A DNA stretch of 64,000 bases from assembly GCA_963966185.1 (NCBI GenBank), contig CAWZYM010000148.1:325001-389000 (forward strand). Direction: 5' to 3'. The position numbers were made by a program, and so were the translations under genes. Below, piece after piece: positions 1-15,800 of this stretch. Positions within the stretch are counted from its first letter, which is position 1; each line of letters starts with the position of its first letter. The notes below the pieces were generated by a model that was not told the DNA's origin, made no database searches, and saw only the letters and a list, made by a program, of their open reading frames with translations. The DNA is from Rhabditoides inermis. Its lineage: Eukaryota; Nematoda; Chromadorea; Rhabditida; Rhabditidae.

Positions 1-86
1 AACTCGTACAATTTCCAATACGATGATTCATGATAATTTTAATTATATCAAGTTTAAATTGTAAGGGCATTTTAATTGTATTGCAG

Positions 87-771
87 GCACCCGGAAGATG
101 GCCCGGCCCCAGCCACAGTGCGGGAGTCACTCCAGACCGCGCCCAAACCACAGCCACTCATCACCGACAAGGCAAGCGAGACTATTCTTTGATAATGTTT
201 CAAATCCCCTAACGACATTCATCAATTATATAACATAGCACTCAGTTTACTGTTCTTGTGAAACGTATTCTTGAAAATACGTTCTCCATTTCAGGATTTC
301 CCAGCGCCCGCGTGGGCAGTGGAAGGCACGGAGACTCGAGTGCCGATCAGGGTAAGTGATTCAGTTGTTTGTTTACTTGTTTGTTTACTTGTTTACTTGC
401 AGACCCACTCTGACATCCGGTCTCGTCCGTATATCTGCGAGTATTGCTCGAAGAGCTATCCAGACAGTCGGCAACTGGCAACTCACATGTACGCACACAG
501 AGGAGAGAAGGTGAGAGGGAGGGGTACGGTACATGGGTTACGGTACAGAAAATGATAGTTGTAGTTCTTCGCTGATATGTGAATTGCTTGAAATCAAACG
601 CAGACGAATGATTACTTTCATTGTTACTATTTTAAGTAGGATCCGCAAAGTATTTAAAAGAAAAGTACTAACTAAACATTGTTTTCGATCTTCAACCCTC
701 GTGCGTCTCGCTATCTGATGGGCAGACAGGGCATCGGATACACAGACCGATCGTCTTTCGGACTCTTCTGA
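87..771 (+). CDS. C2H2 zinc-finger protein, 3' end (partial)
   Basis: These are the last four coding exons of a gene entering from the left: 87-171, 295-351, 403-510 and 730-771, with stop TGA at 769-771. Exon 403-510 encodes a classical C2H2 finger: RPYICEYC, then 12 residues, then HMYAH and the linker start RGEK (C-X2-C-X12-H-X3-H). Such fingers bind DNA or RNA in the nucleus. The preceding exons are Pro/Ala-rich linker. Phases agree: after one leading base from the previous exon, exon 1 ends in phase 0 and the others are multiples of three. The intron 172-294 has a GC donor (AAG|GCAAGC). The last exon is the least certain because other AG acceptors lie at 724-725. An AATAAA follows at 845. 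The family member cannot be named from one finger. Confidence 0.7.
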
Positions 772-844
772 AACCCCTCCCCTGCCTTTCTCCCCTATCC
801 TTTCTTGCCTTGCTTTAGAATGTATTTATACTGTGTTACATACT

Positions 845-850
845 AATAAA
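845..850 (+). terminator. poly(A) signal of the zinc-finger gene
   Basis: AATAAA lies 74 bp after the predicted stop codon and just before the satellite array begins, so the transcript should end at the array border. Confidence 0.5.
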
Positions 851-870
851 TGATAAATCTACTACAGTTT

Positions 871-3800
871 ACTGCTCACATCGAGTAAGCGAGCCTAGAT
901 ACAGAAACCATCACAGACGCGTTGCAGTAATATCATCGCATAGACCCTTCCTCCCTTCTACTTCTGTCCAATGTTCTCCTCACACAAAACGTATACGGTA
1001 TGCTGCTCACATCGAGTGAGCTGAGCTAGCCTAGACACAGAAACCATCACAAACGCGTTGCAGTAATATCATCGCATAGACCCTTCCTCCCTTCTACTTC
1101 TGTCCAATGTTCTCCTCACACAAAACGTATACGGTATGCTGCTCACATCGAGTGAGCTAGCCTAGATACAGAAACCATCACAAACGCGTTGCAGTAATAT
1201 CATCGCATAGACCCTTCCTCCCTTCTACTTCTGTCCAATGTTCTCCTCACACAAAACGTATACGGTATGCTGCTCACATCGAGTGAGCTAGCCTAGATAC
1301 AGAAACCATCACAAACGCGTTGCAGTAATATCATCGCATAGACCCTTCCTCCCTTCTACTTCTGTCCAATGTTCTCCTCACACAAAACGTATACGGTATG
1401 CTGCTCACATCGAGTGAGCTAGCCTAGATACAGAAACCATCACAAACGCGTTGCAGTAATATCATCGCATAGACCCTTCCTCCCTTCTACTTCTGTCCAA
1501 TGTTCTCCTCACACAAAACGTATACGGTATGCTGCTCACATCGAGTGAGCTAGCCTAGATACAGAAACCATCACAAACGCGTTGCAGTAATATCATCGCA
1601 TAGACCCTTCCTCCCTTCTACTTCTGTCCAATGTTCTCCTCACACAAAACGTATACGGTATGCTGCTCACATCGAGTGAGCTAGCCTAGATACAGAAACC
1701 ATCACAAACGCGTTGCAGTAATATCATCGCATAGACCCTTCCTCCCTTCTACTTCTGTCCAATGTTCTCCTCACACAAAACGTATACGGTATGCTGCTCA
1801 CATCGAGTGAGCTAGCCTAGATACAGAAACCATCACAAACGCGTTGCAGTAATATCATCGCATAGACCCTTCCTCCCTTCTACTTCTGTCCAATGTTCTC
1901 CTCACACAAAACGTATACGGTATGCTGCTCACATCGAGTGAGCTAGCCTAGATACAGAAACCATCACAAACGCGTTGCAGTAATATCATCGCATAGACCC
2001 TTCCTCCCTTCTACTTCTGTCCAATGTTCTCCTCACACAAAACGTATACGGTATGCTGCTCACATCGAGTGAGCTAGCCTAGATACAGAAACCATCACAA
2101 ACGCGTTGCAGTAATATCATCGCATAGACCCTTCCTCCCTTCTACTTCTGTCCAATGTTCTCCTCACACAAAACGTATACGGTATGCTGCTCACATCGAG
2201 TGAGCTAGCCTAGATACAGAAACCATCACAAACGCGTTGCAGTAATATCATCGCATAGACCCTTCCTCCCTTCTACTTCTGTCCAATGTTCTCCTCACAC
2301 AAAACGTATACGGTATGCTGCTCACATCGAGTGAGCTAGCCTAGATACAGAAACCATCACAAACGCGTTGCAGTAATATCATCGCATAGACCCTTCCTCC
2401 CTTCTACTTCTGTCCAATGTTCTCCTCACACAAAACGTATACGGTATGCTGCTCACATCGAGTGAGCTAGCCTAGATACAGAAACCATCACAAACGCGTT
2501 GCAGTAATATCATCGCATAGACCCTTCCTCCCTTCTACTTCTGTCCAATGTTCTCCTCACACAAAACGTATACGGTATGCTGCTCACATCGAGTGAGCTA
2601 GCCTAGATACAGAAACCATCACAAACGCGTTGCAGTAATATCATCGCATAGACCCTTCCTCCCTTCTACTTCTGTCCAATGTTCTCCTCACACAAAACGT
2701 ATACGGTATGCTGCTCACATCGAGTGAGCTAGCCTAGATACAGAAACCATCACAAACGCGTTGCAGTAATATCATCGCATAGACCCTTCCTCCCTTCTAC
2801 TTCTGTCCAATGTTCTCCTCACACAAAACGTATACGGTATGCTGCTCACATCGAGTGAGCTAGCCTAGATACAGAAACCATCACAAACGCGTTGCAGTAA
2901 TATCATCGCATAGACCCTTCCTCCCTTCTACTTCTGTCCAATGTTCTCCTCACACAAAACGTATACGGTATGCTGCTCACATCGAGTGAGCTAGCCTAGA
3001 TACAGAAACCATCACAAACGCGTTGCAGTAATATCATCGCATAGACCCTTCCTCCCTTCTACTTCTGTCCAATGTTCTCCTCACACAAAACGTATACGGT
3101 ATGCTGCTCACATCGAGTGAGCTAGCCTAGATACAGAAACCATCACAAACGCGTTGCAGTAATATCATCGCATAGACCCTTCCTCCCTTCTACTTCTGTC
3201 CAATGTTCTCCTCACACAAAACGTATACGGTATGCTGCTCACATCGAGTGAGCTAGCCTAGATACAGAAACCATCACAAACGCGTTGCAGTAATATCATC
3301 GCATAGACCCTTCCTCCCTTCTACTTCTGTCCAATGTTCTCCTCACACAAAACGTATACGGTATGCTGCTCACATCGAGTGAGCTAGCCTAGATACAGAA
3401 ACCATCACAAACGCGTTGCAGTAATATCATCGCATAGACCCTTCCTCCCTTCTACTTCTGTCCAATGTTCTCCTCACACAAAACGTATACGGTATGCTGC
3501 TCACATCGAGTGAGCTAGCCTAGATACAGAAACCATCACAAACGCGTTGCAGTAATATCATCGCATAGACCCTTCCTCCCTTCTACTTCTGTCCAATGTT
3601 CTCCTCACACAAAACGTATACGGTATGCTGCTCACATCGAGTGAGCTAGCCTAGATACAGAAACCATCACAAACGCGTTGCAGTAATATCATCGCATAGA
3701 CCCTTCCTCCCTTCTACTTCTGTCCAATGTTCTCCTCACACAAAACGTATACGGTATGCTGCTCACATCGAGTGAGCTAGCCTAGATACAGAAACCATCA

Positions 3801-6800
3801 CAAACGCGTTGCAGTAATATCATCGCATAGACCCTTCCTCCCTTCTACTTCTGTCCAATGTTCTCCTCACACAAAACGTATACGGTATGCTGCTCACATC
3901 GAGTGAGCTAGCCTAGATACAGAAACCATCACAAACGCGTTGCAGTAATATCATCGCATAGACCCTTCCTCCCTTCTACTTCTGTCCAATGTTCTCCTCA
4001 CACAAAACGTATACGGTATGCTGCTCACATCGAGTGAGCTAGCCTAGATACAGAAACCATCACAAACGCGTTGCAGTAATATCATCGCATAGACCCTTCC
4101 TCCCTTCTACTTCTGTCCAATGTTCTCCTCACACAAAACGTATACGGTATGCTGCTCACATCGAGTGAGCTAGCCTAGATACAGAAACCATCACAAACGC
4201 GTTGCAGTAATATCATCGCATAGACCCTTCCTCCCTTCTACTTCTGTCCAATGTTCTCCTCACACAAAACGTATACGGTATGCTGCTCACATCGAGTGAG
4301 CTAGCCTAGATACAGAAACCATCACAAACGCGTTGCAGTAATATCATCGCATAGACCCTTCCTCCCTTCTACTTCTGTCCAATGTTCTCCTCACACAAAA
4401 CGTATACGGTATGCTGCTCACATCGAGTGAGCTAGCCTAGATACAGAAACCATCACAAACGCGTTGCAGTAATATCATCGCATAGACCCTTCCTCCCTTC
4501 TACTTCTGTCCAATGTTCTCCTCACACAAAACGTATACGGTATGCTGCTCACATCGAGTGAGCTAGCCTAGATACAGAAACCATCACAAACGCGTTGCAG
4601 TAATATCATCGCATAGACCCTTCCTCCCTTCTACTTCTGTCCAATGTTCTCCTCACACAAAACGTATACGGTATGCTGCTCACATCGAGTGAGCTAGCCT
4701 AGATACAGAAACCATCACAAACGCGTTGCAGTAATATCATCGCATAGACCCTTCCTCCCTTCTACTTCTGTCCAATGTTCTCCTCACACAAAACGTATAC
4801 GGTATGCTGCTCACATCGAGTGAGCTAGCCTAGATACAGAAACCATCACAAACGCGTTGCAGTAATATCATCGCATAGACCCTTCCTCCCTTCTACTTCT
4901 GTCCAATGTTCTCCTCACACAAAACGTATACGGTATGCTGCTCACATCGAGTGAGCTAGCCTAGATACAGAAACCATCACAAACGCGTTGCAGTAATATC
5001 ATCGCATAGACCCTTCCTCCCTTCTACTTCTGTCCAATGTTCTCCTCACACAAAACGTATACGGTATGCTGCTCACATCGAGTGAGCTAGCCTAGATACA
5101 GAAACCATCACAAACGCGTTGCAGTAATATCATCGCATAGACCCTTCCTCCCTTCTACTTCTGTCCAATGTTCTCCTCACACAAAACGTATACGGTATGC
5201 TGCTCACATCGAGTGAGCTAGCCTAGATACAGAAACCATCACAAACGCGTTGCAGTAATATCATCGCATAGACCCTTCCTCCCTTCTACTTCTGTCCAAT
5301 GTTCTCCTCACACAAAACGTATACGGTATGCTGCTCACATCGAGTGAGCTAGCCTAGATACAGAAACCATCACAAACGCGTTGCAGTAATATCATCGCAT
5401 AGACCCTTCCTCCCTTCTACTTCTGTCCAATGTTCTCCTCACACAAAACGTATACGGTATGCTGCTCACATCGAGTGAGCTAGCCTAGATACAGAAACCA
5501 TCACAAACGCGTTGCAGTAATATCATCGCATAGACCCTTCCTCCCTTCTACTTCTGTCCAATGTTCTCCTCACACAAAACGTATACGGTATGCTGCTCAC
5601 ATCGAGTGAGCTAGCCTAGATACAGAAACCATCACAAACGCGTTGCAGTAATATCATCGCATAGACCCTTCCTCCCTTCTACTTCTGTCCAATGTTCTCC
5701 TCACACAAAACGTATACGGTATGCTGCTCACATCGAGTGAGCTAGCCTAGATACAGAAACCATCACAAACGCGTTGCAGTAATATCATCGCATAGACCCT
5801 TCCTCCCTTCTACTTCTGTCCAATGTTCTCCTCACACAAAACGTATACGGTATGCTGCTCACATCGAGTGAGCTAGCCTAGATACAGAAACCATCACAAA
5901 CGCGTTGCAGTAATATCATCGCATAGACCCTTCCTCCCTTCTACTTCTGTCCAATGTTCTCCTCACACAAAACGTATACGGTATGCTGCTCACATCGAGT
6001 GAGCTAGCCTAGATACAGAAACCATCACAAACGCGTTGCAGTAATATCATCGCATAGACCCTTCCTCCCTTCTACTTCTGTCCAATGTTCTCCTCACACA
6101 AAACGTATACGGTATGCTGCTCACATCGAGTGAGCTAGCCTAGATACAGAAACCATCACAAACGCGTTGCAGTAATATCATCGCATAGACCCTTCCTCCC
6201 TTCTACTTCTGTCCAATGTTCTCCTCACACAAAACGTATACGGTATGCTGCTCACATTGAGCTAGCCTAGATACAGAAACCATCACAAACGCGTTGCAGT
6301 AATATCATCGCATAGACCCTTCCTCCCTTCTACTTCTGTCCAATGTTCTCCTCACACAAAACGTATACGGTATGCTGCTCACATCGAGTGAGCTAGCCTA
6401 GATACAGAAACCATCACAAACGCGTTGCAGTAATATCATCGCATAGACCCTTCCTCCCTTCTACTTCTGTCCAATGTTCTCCTCACACAAAACGTATACG
6501 GTATGCTGCTCACATCGAGTGAGCTAGCCTAGATACAGAAACCATCACAAACGCGTTGCAGTAATATCATCGCATAGACCCTTCCTCCCTTCTACTTCTG
6601 TCCAATGTTCTCCTCACACAAAACGTATACGGTATGCTGCTCACATCGAGTGAGCTAGCCTAGATACAGAAACCATCACAAACGCGTTGCAGTAATATCA
6701 TCGCATAGACCCTTCCTCCCTTCTACTTCTGTCCAATGTTCTCCTCACACAAAACGTATACGGTATGCTGCTCACATCGAGTGAGCTAGCCTAGATACAG

Positions 6801-9800
6801 AAACCATCACAAACGCGTTGCAGTAATATCATCGCATAGACCCTTCCTCCCTTCTACTTCTGTCCAATGTTCTCCTCACACAAAACGTATACGGTATGCT
6901 GCTCACATCGAGTGAGCTAGCCTAGATACAGAAACCATCACAAACGCGTTGCAGTAATATCATCGCATAGACCCTTCCTCCCTTCTACTTCTGTCCAATG
7001 TTCTCCTCACACAAAACGTATACGGTATGCTGCTCACATCGAGTGAGCTAGCCTAGATACAGAAACCATCACAAACGCGTTGCAGTAATATCATCGCATA
7101 GACCCTTCCTCCTTCTACTTCTGTCCAATGTTCTCCTCACACAAAACGTATACGGTATGCTGCTCACATCGAGTGAGCTAGCCTAGATACAGAAACCATC
7201 ACAAACGCGTTGCAGTAATATCATCGCATAGACCCTTCCTCCCTTCTACTTCTGTCCAATGTTCTCCTCACACAAAACGTATACGGTATGCTGCTCACAT
7301 CGAGTGAGCTAGCCTAGATACAGAAACCATCACAAACGCGTTGCAGTAATATCATCGCATAGACCCTTCCTCCCTTCTACTTCTGTCCAATGTTCTCCTC
7401 ACACAAAACGTATACGGTATGCTGCTCACATCGAGTGAGCTAGCCTAGATACAGAAACCATCACAAACGCGTTGCAGTAATATCATCGCATAGACCCTTC
7501 CTCCCTTCTACTTCTGTCCAATGTTCTCCTCACACAAAACGTATACGGTATGCTGCTCACATTGAGCTAGCCTAGATACAGAAACCATCACAAACGCGTT
7601 GCAGTAATATCATCGCATACACCCTTCCTCCCTTCTACTTCTGTCCAATGTTCTCCTCACACAAAACGTATACGGTATGCTGCTCACATCGAGTGAGCTA
7701 GCCTAGACACAGAAACCATCACAAACGCGTTGCAGTAATATCATCGCATAGACCCTTCCTCCCTTCTACTTCTGTCCAATGTTCTCCTCACACAAAACGT
7801 ATACGGTATGCTGCTCACATCGAGTGAGCTAGCCTAGATACAGAAACCATCACAAACGCGTTGCAGTAATATCATCGCATAGACCCTTCCTCCCTTCTAC
7901 TTCTGTCCAATGTTCTCCTCACACAAAACGTATACGGTATGCTGCTCACATTGAGCTAGCCTAGATACAGAAACCATCACAAACGCGTTGCAGTAATATC
8001 ATCGCATACACCCTTCCTCCCTTCTACTTCTGTCCAATGTTCTCCTCACACAAAACGTATACGGTATGCTGCTCACATCGAGTGAGCTAGCCTAGATACA
8101 GAAACCATCACAAACGCGTTGCAGTAATATCATCGCATAGACCCTTCCTCCCTTCTACTTCTGTCCAATGTTCTCCTCACACAAAACGTATACGGTATGC
8201 TGCTCACATCGAGTGAGCTAGCCTAGATACAGAAACCATCACAAACGCGTTGCAGTAATATCATCGCATAGACCCTTCCTCCCTTCTACTTCTGTCCAAT
8301 GTTCTCCTCACACAAAACGTATACGGTATGCTGCTCACATCGAGTGAGCTAGCCTAGATACAGAAACCATCACAAACGCGTTGCAGTAATATCATCGCAT
8401 AGACCCTTCCTCCCTTCTACTTCTGTCCAATGTTCTCCTCACACAAAACGTATACGGTATGCTGCTCACATCGAGTGAGCTAGCCTAGATACAGAAACCA
8501 TCACAAACGCGTTGCAGTAATATCATCGCATAGACCCTTCCTCCCTTCTACTTCTGTCCAATGTTCTCCTCACACAAAACGTATACGGTATGCTGCTCAC
8601 ATCGAGTGAGCTAGCCTAGATACAGAAACCATCACAAACGCGTTGCAGTAATATCATCGCATAGACCCTTCCTCCCTTCTACTTCTGTCCAATGTTCTCC
8701 TCACACAAAACGTATACGGTATGCTGCTCACATCGAGTGAGCTAGCCTAGATACAGAAACCATCACAAACGCGTTGCAGTAATATCATCGCATACACCCT
8801 TCCTCCCTTCTACTTCTGTCCAATGTTCTCCTCACACAAAACGTATACGGTATGCTGCTCACATCGAGTGAGCTAGCCTAGATACAGAAACCATCACAAA
8901 CGCGTTGCAGTAATATCATCGCATAGACCCTTCCTCCCTTCTACTTCTGTCCAATGTTCTCCTCACACAAAACGTATACGGTATGCTGCTCACATCGAGT
9001 GAGCTAGCCTAGATACAGAAACCATCACAAACGCGTTGCAGTAATATCATCGCATAGACCCTTCCTCCCTTCTACTTCTGTCCAATGTTCTCCTCACACA
9101 AAACGTATACGGTATGCTGCTCACATCGAGTGAGCTAGCCTAGACACAGAAACCATCACAAACGCGTTGCAGTAATATCATCGCATAGACCCTTCCTCCC
9201 TTCTACTTCTGTCCAATGTTCTCCTCACACAAAACGTATACGGTATGCTGCTCACATCGAGTGAGCTAGCCTAGATACAGAAACCATCACAAACGCGTTG
9301 CAGTAATATCATCGCATAGACCCTTCCTCCCTTCTACTTCTGTCCAATGTTCTCCTCACACAAAACGTATACGGTATGCTGCTCACATTGAGCTAGCCTA
9401 GATACAGAAACCATCACAAACGCGTTGCAGTAATATCATCGCATAGACCCTTCCTCCCTTCTACTTCTGTCCAATGTTCTCCTCACACAAAACGTATACG
9501 GTATGCTGCTCACATCGAGTGAGCTAGCCTAGACACAGAAACCATCACAAACGCGTTGCAGTAATATCATCGCATAGACCCTTCCTCCCTTCTACTTCTG
9601 TCCAATGTTCTCCTCACACAAAACGTATACGGTATGCTGCTCACATCGAGTGAGCTAGCCTAGACACAGAAACCATCACAAACGCGTTGCAGTAATATCA
9701 TCGCATAGACCCTTCCTCCCTTCTACTTCTGTCCAATGTTCTCCTCACACAAAACGTATACGGTATGCTGCTCACATCGAGTGAGCTAGCCTAGATACAG

Positions 9801-12800
9801 AAACCATCACAAACGCGTTGCAGTAATATCATCGCATAGACCCTTCCTCCCTTCTACTTCTGTCCAATGTTCTCCTCACACAAAACGTATACGGTATGCT
9901 GCTCACATCGAGTGAGCTAGCCTAGATACAGAAACCATCACAAACGCGTTGCAGTAATATCATCGCATAGACCCTTCCTCCCTTCTACTTCTGTCCAATG
10001 TTCTCCTCACACAAAACGTATACGGTATGCTGCTCACATCGAGTGAGCTAGCCTAGACACAGAAACCATCACAAACGCGTTGCAGTAATATCATCGCATA
10101 GACCCTTCCTCCCTTCTACTTCTGTCCAATGTTCTCCTCACACAAAACGTATACGGTATGCTGCTCACATCGAGTGAGCTAGCCTAGATACAGAAACCAT
10201 CACAAACGCGTTGCAGTAATATCATCGCATAGACCCTTCCTCCCTTCTACTTCTGTCCAATGTTCTCCTCACACAAAACGTATACGGTATGCTGCTCACA
10301 TTGAGCTAGCCTAGATACAGAAACCATCACAAACGCGTTGCAGTAATATCATCGCATACACCCTTCCTCCCTTCTACTTCTGTCCAATGTTCTCCTCACA
10401 CAAAACGTATACGGTATGCTGCTCACATCGAGTGAGCTAGCCTAGACACAGAAACCATCACAAACGCGTTGCAGTAATATCATCGCATAGACCCTTCCTC
10501 CCTTCTACTTCTGTCCAATGTTCTCCTCACACAAAACGTATACGGTATGCTGCTCACATCGAGTGAGCTAGCCTAGATACAGAAACCATCACAAACGCGT
10601 TGCAGTAATATCATCGCATAGACCCTTCCTCCCTTCTACTTCTGTCCAATGTTCTCCTCACACAAAACGTATACGGTATGCTGCTCACATTGAGCTAGCC
10701 TAGATACAGAAACCATCACAAACGCGTTGCAGTAATATCATCGCATACACCCTTCCTCCCTTCTACTTCTGTCCAATGTTCTCCTCACACAAAACGTATA
10801 CGGTATGCTGCTCACATCGAGTGAGCTAGCCTAGATACAGAAACCATCACAAACGCGTTGCAGTAATATCATCGCATAGACCCTTCCTCCCTTCTACTTC
10901 TGTCCAATGTTCTCCTCACACAAAACGTATACGGTATGCTGCTCACATCGAGTGAGCTAGCCTAGATACAGAAACCATCACAAACGCGTTGCAGTAATAT
11001 CATCGCATAGACCCTTCCTCCCTTCTACTTCTGTCCAATGTTCTCCTCACACAAAACGTATACGGTATGCTGCTCACATCGAGTGAGCTAGCCTAGATAC
11101 AGAAACCATCACAATCGCGTTGCAGTAATATCATCGCATAGACCCTTCCTCCCTTCTACTTCTGTCCAATGTTCTCCTCACACAAAACGTATACGGTATG
11201 CTGCTCACATCGAGTGAGCTAGCCTAGATACAGAAACCATCACAAACGCGTTGCAGTAATATCATCGCATAGACCCTTCCTCCCTTCTACTTCTGTCCAA
11301 TGTTCTTCTCACACAAAACGTATACGGTATGCTGCTCACATCGAGTGAGCTAACCTAGATACAGAAACCATCACAAACGCGTTGCAGTAATATCATCGCA
11401 TAGACCCTTCCTCCCTTCTAATTCTGTCCAATGTTCTCCTCACACAAAACGTATACGGTATGCTGCTCACATCGAGTGAGCTAGCCTAGATACAGAAACC
11501 ATCACAAACGCGTTGCAGTAATATCATCGCATACACCCTTCCTCCCTTCTACTTCTGTCCAATGTTCTCCTCACACAAAACGTATACGGTATGCTGCTCA
11601 CATCGAGTGAGCTAGCCTAGATACAGAAACCATCACAAACGCGTTGCAGTAATATCATCGCATAGACCCTTCCTCCCTTCTACTTCTGTCCAATGTTCTC
11701 CTCACACAAAACGTATACGGTATGCTGCTCACATCGAGTGAGCTAGCCTAGATACAGAAACCATCACAAACGCGTTGCAGTAATATCATCGCATAGACCC
11801 TTCCTCCCTTCTACTTCTGTCCAATGTTCTCCTCACACAAAACGTATACGGTATGCTGCTCACATTGAGCTAGCCTAGATACAGAAACCATCACAAACGC
11901 GTTGCAGTAATATCATCGCATAGACCCTTCCTCCCTTCTACTTCTGTCCAATGTTCTCCTCACACAAAACGTATACGGTATGCTGCTCACATCGAGTGAG
12001 CTAGCCTAGACACAGAAACCATCACAAACGCGTTGCAGTAATATCATCGCATAGACCCTTCCTCCCTTCTACTTCTGTCCAATGTTCTCCTCACACAAAA
12101 CGTATACGGTATGCTGCTCACATCGAGTGAGCTAGCCTAGACACAGAAACCATCACAAACGCGTTGCAGTAATATCATCGCATAGACCCTTCCTCCCTTC
12201 TACTTCTGTCCAATGTTCTCCTCACACAAAACGTATACGGTATGCTGCTCACATCGAGTGAGCTAGCCTAGATACAGAAACCATCACAAACGCGTTGCAG
12301 TAATATCATCGCATAGACCCTTCCTCCCTTCTACTTCTGTCCAATGTTCTCCTCACACAAAACGTATACGGTATGCTGCTCACATCGAGTGAGCTAGCCT
12401 AGATACAGAAACCATCACAAACGCGTTGCAGTAATATCATCGCATAGACCCTTCCTCCCTTCTACTTCTGTCCAATGTTCTCCTCACACAAAACGTATAC
12501 GGTATGCTGCTCACATCGAGTGAGCTAGCCTAGACACAGAAACCATCACAAACGCGTTGCAGTAATATCATCGCATAGACCCTTCCTCCCTTCTACTTCT
12601 GTCCAATGTTCTCCTCACACAAAACGTATACGGTATGCTGCTCACATCGAGTGAGCTAGCCTAGATACAGAAACCATCACAAACGCGTTGCAGTAATATC
12701 ATCGCATAGACCCTTCCTCCCTTCTACTTCTGTCCAATGTTCTCCTCACACAAAACGTATACGGTATGCTGCTCACATTGAGCTAGCCTAGATACAGAAA

Positions 12801-15800
12801 CCATCACAAACGCGTTGCAGTAATATCATCGCATACACCCTTCCTCCCTTCTACTTCTGTCCAATGTTCTCCTCACACAAAACGTATACGGTATGCTGCT
12901 CACATCGAGTGAGCTAGCCTAGACACAGAAACCATCACAAACGCGTTGCAGTAATATCATCGCATAGACCCTTCCTCCCTTCTACTTCTGTCCAATGTTC
13001 TCCTCACACAAAACGTATACGGTATGCTGCTCACATCGAGTGAGCTAGCCTAGATACAGAAACCATCACAAACGCGTTGCAGTAATATCATCGCATAGAC
13101 CCTTCCTCCCTTCTACTTCTGTCCAATGTTCTCCTCACACAAAACGTATACGGTATGCTGCTCACATTGAGCTAGCCTAGATACAGAAACCATCACAAAC
13201 GCGTTGCAGTAATATCATCGCATACACCCTTCCTCCCTTCTACTTCTGTCCAATGTTCTCCTCACACAAAACGTATACGGTATGCTGCTCACATCGAGTG
13301 AGCTAGCCTAGATACAGAAACCATCACAAACGCGTTGCAGTAATATCATCGCATAGACCCTTCCTCCCTTCTACTTCTGTCCAATGTTCTCCTCACACAA
13401 AACGTATACGGTATGCTGCTCACATCGAGTGAGCTAGCCTAGATACAGAAACCATCACAAACGCGTTGCAGTAATATCATCGCATAGACCCTTCCTCCCT
13501 TCTACTTCTGTCCAATGTTCTCCTCACACAAAACGTATACGGTATGCTGCTCACATCGAGTGAGCTAGCCTAGATACAGAAACCATCACAATCGCGTTGC
13601 AGTAATATCATCGCATAGACCCTTCCTCCCTTCTACTTCTGTCCAATGTTCTCCTCACACAAAACGTATACGGTATGCTGCTCACATCGAGTGAGCTAGC
13701 CTAGATACAGAAACCATCACAAACGCGTTGCAGTAATATCATCGCATAGACCCTTCCTCCCTTCTACTTCTGTCCAATGTTCTTCTCACACAAAACGTAT
13801 ACGGTATGCTGCTCACATCGAGTGAGCTAACCTAGATACAGAAACCATCACAAACGCGTTGCAGTAATATCATCGCATAGACCCTTCCTCCCTTCTAATT
13901 CTGTCCAATGTTCTCCTCACACAAAACGTATACGGTATGCTGCTCACATCGAGTGAGCTAGCCTAGATACAGAAACCATCACAAACGCGTTGCAGTAATA
14001 TCATCGCATACACCCTTCCTCCCTTCTACTTCTGTCCAATGTTCTCCTCACACAAAACGTATACGGTATGCTGCTCACATCGAGTGAGCTAGCCTAGATA
14101 CAGAAACCATCACAAACGCGTTGCAGTAATATCATCGCATAGACCCTTCCTCCCTTCTACTTCTGTCCAATGTTCTCCTCACACAAAACGTATACGGTAT
14201 GCTGCTCACATCGAGTGAGCTAGCCTAGATACAGAAACCATCACAAACGCGTTGCAGTAATATCATCGCATAGACCCTTCCTCCCTTCTACTTCTGTCCA
14301 ATGTTCTCCTCACACAAAACGTATACGGTATGCTGCTCACATCGAGTGAGCTAGCCTAGATACAGAAACCATCACAAACGCGTTGCAGTAATATCATCGC
14401 ATAGACCCTTCCTCCCTTCTACTTCTGTCCAATGTTCTCCTCACACAAAACGTATACGGTATGCTGCTCACATCGAGTGAGCTAGCCTAGATACAGAAAC
14501 CATCACAAACGCGTTGCAGTAATATCATCGCATAGACCCTTCCTCGCTTCTACTTCTGTCCAATGTTCTCCTCACACAAAACGTATACGGTATGCTGCTC
14601 ACATCGAGTGAGCTAGCCTAGATACAGAAACCATCACAAACGCGTTGCAGTAATATCATCGCATAGACCCTTCCTCCCTTCTACTTCTGTCCAATGTTCT
14701 CCTCACACAAAACGTATACGGTATGCTGCTCACATCGAGTGAGCTAGCCTAGATACAGAAACCATCACAAACGCGTTGCAGTAATATCATCGCATAGACC
14801 CTTCCTCCCTTCTACTTCTGTCCAATGTTCTCCTCACACAAAACGTATACGGTATGCTGCTCACATCGAGTGAGCTAGCCTAGATACAGAAACCATCACA
14901 AACGCGTTGCAGTAATATCATCGCATAGACCCTTCCTCCCTTCTACTTCTGTCCAATGTTCTCCTCACACAAAACGTATACGGTATGCTGCTCACATCGA
15001 GTGAGCTAGCCTAGATACAGAAACCATCACAAACGCGTTGCAGTAATATCATCGCATAGACCCTTCCTCCCTTCTACTTCTGTCCAATGTTCTCCTCACA
15101 CAAAACGTATACGGTATGCTGCTCACATCGAGTGAGCTAGCCTAGATACAGAAACCATCACAAACGCGTTGCAGTAATATCATCGCATAGACCCTTCCTC
15201 CCTTCTACTTCTGTCCAATGTTCTCCTCACACAAAACGTATACGGTATGCTGCTCACATCGAGTGAGCTAGCCTAGACACAGAAACCATCACAAACGCGT
15301 TGCAGTAATATCATCGCATAGACCCTTCCTCCCTTCTACTTCTGTCCAATGTTCTCCTCACACAAAACGTATACGGTATGCTGCTCACATCGAGTGAGCT
15401 AGCCTAGATACAGAAACCATCACAAACGCGTTGCAGTAATATCATCGCATAGACCCTTCCTCCCTTCTACTTCTGTCCAATGTTCTCCTCACACAAAACG
15501 TATACGGTATGCTGCTCACATCGAGTGAGCTAGCCTAGACACAGAAACCATCACAAACGCGTTGCAGTAATATCATCGCATAGACCCTTCCTCCCTTCTA
15601 CTTCTGTCCAATGTTCTCCTCACACAAAACGTATACGGTATGCTGCTCACATCGAGTGAGCTAGCCTAGATACAGAAACCATCACAAACGCGTTGCAGTA
15701 ATATCATCGCATAGACCCTTCCTCCCTTCTACTTCTGTCCAATGTTCTCCTCACACAAAACGTATACGGTATGCTGCTCACATCGAGTGAGCTAGCCTAG

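Noticed and set aside
30..212. 60-aa ORF at the left end
   Set aside because: It uses a different frame from the phase-consistent exon 87-171 and crosses the splice sites.
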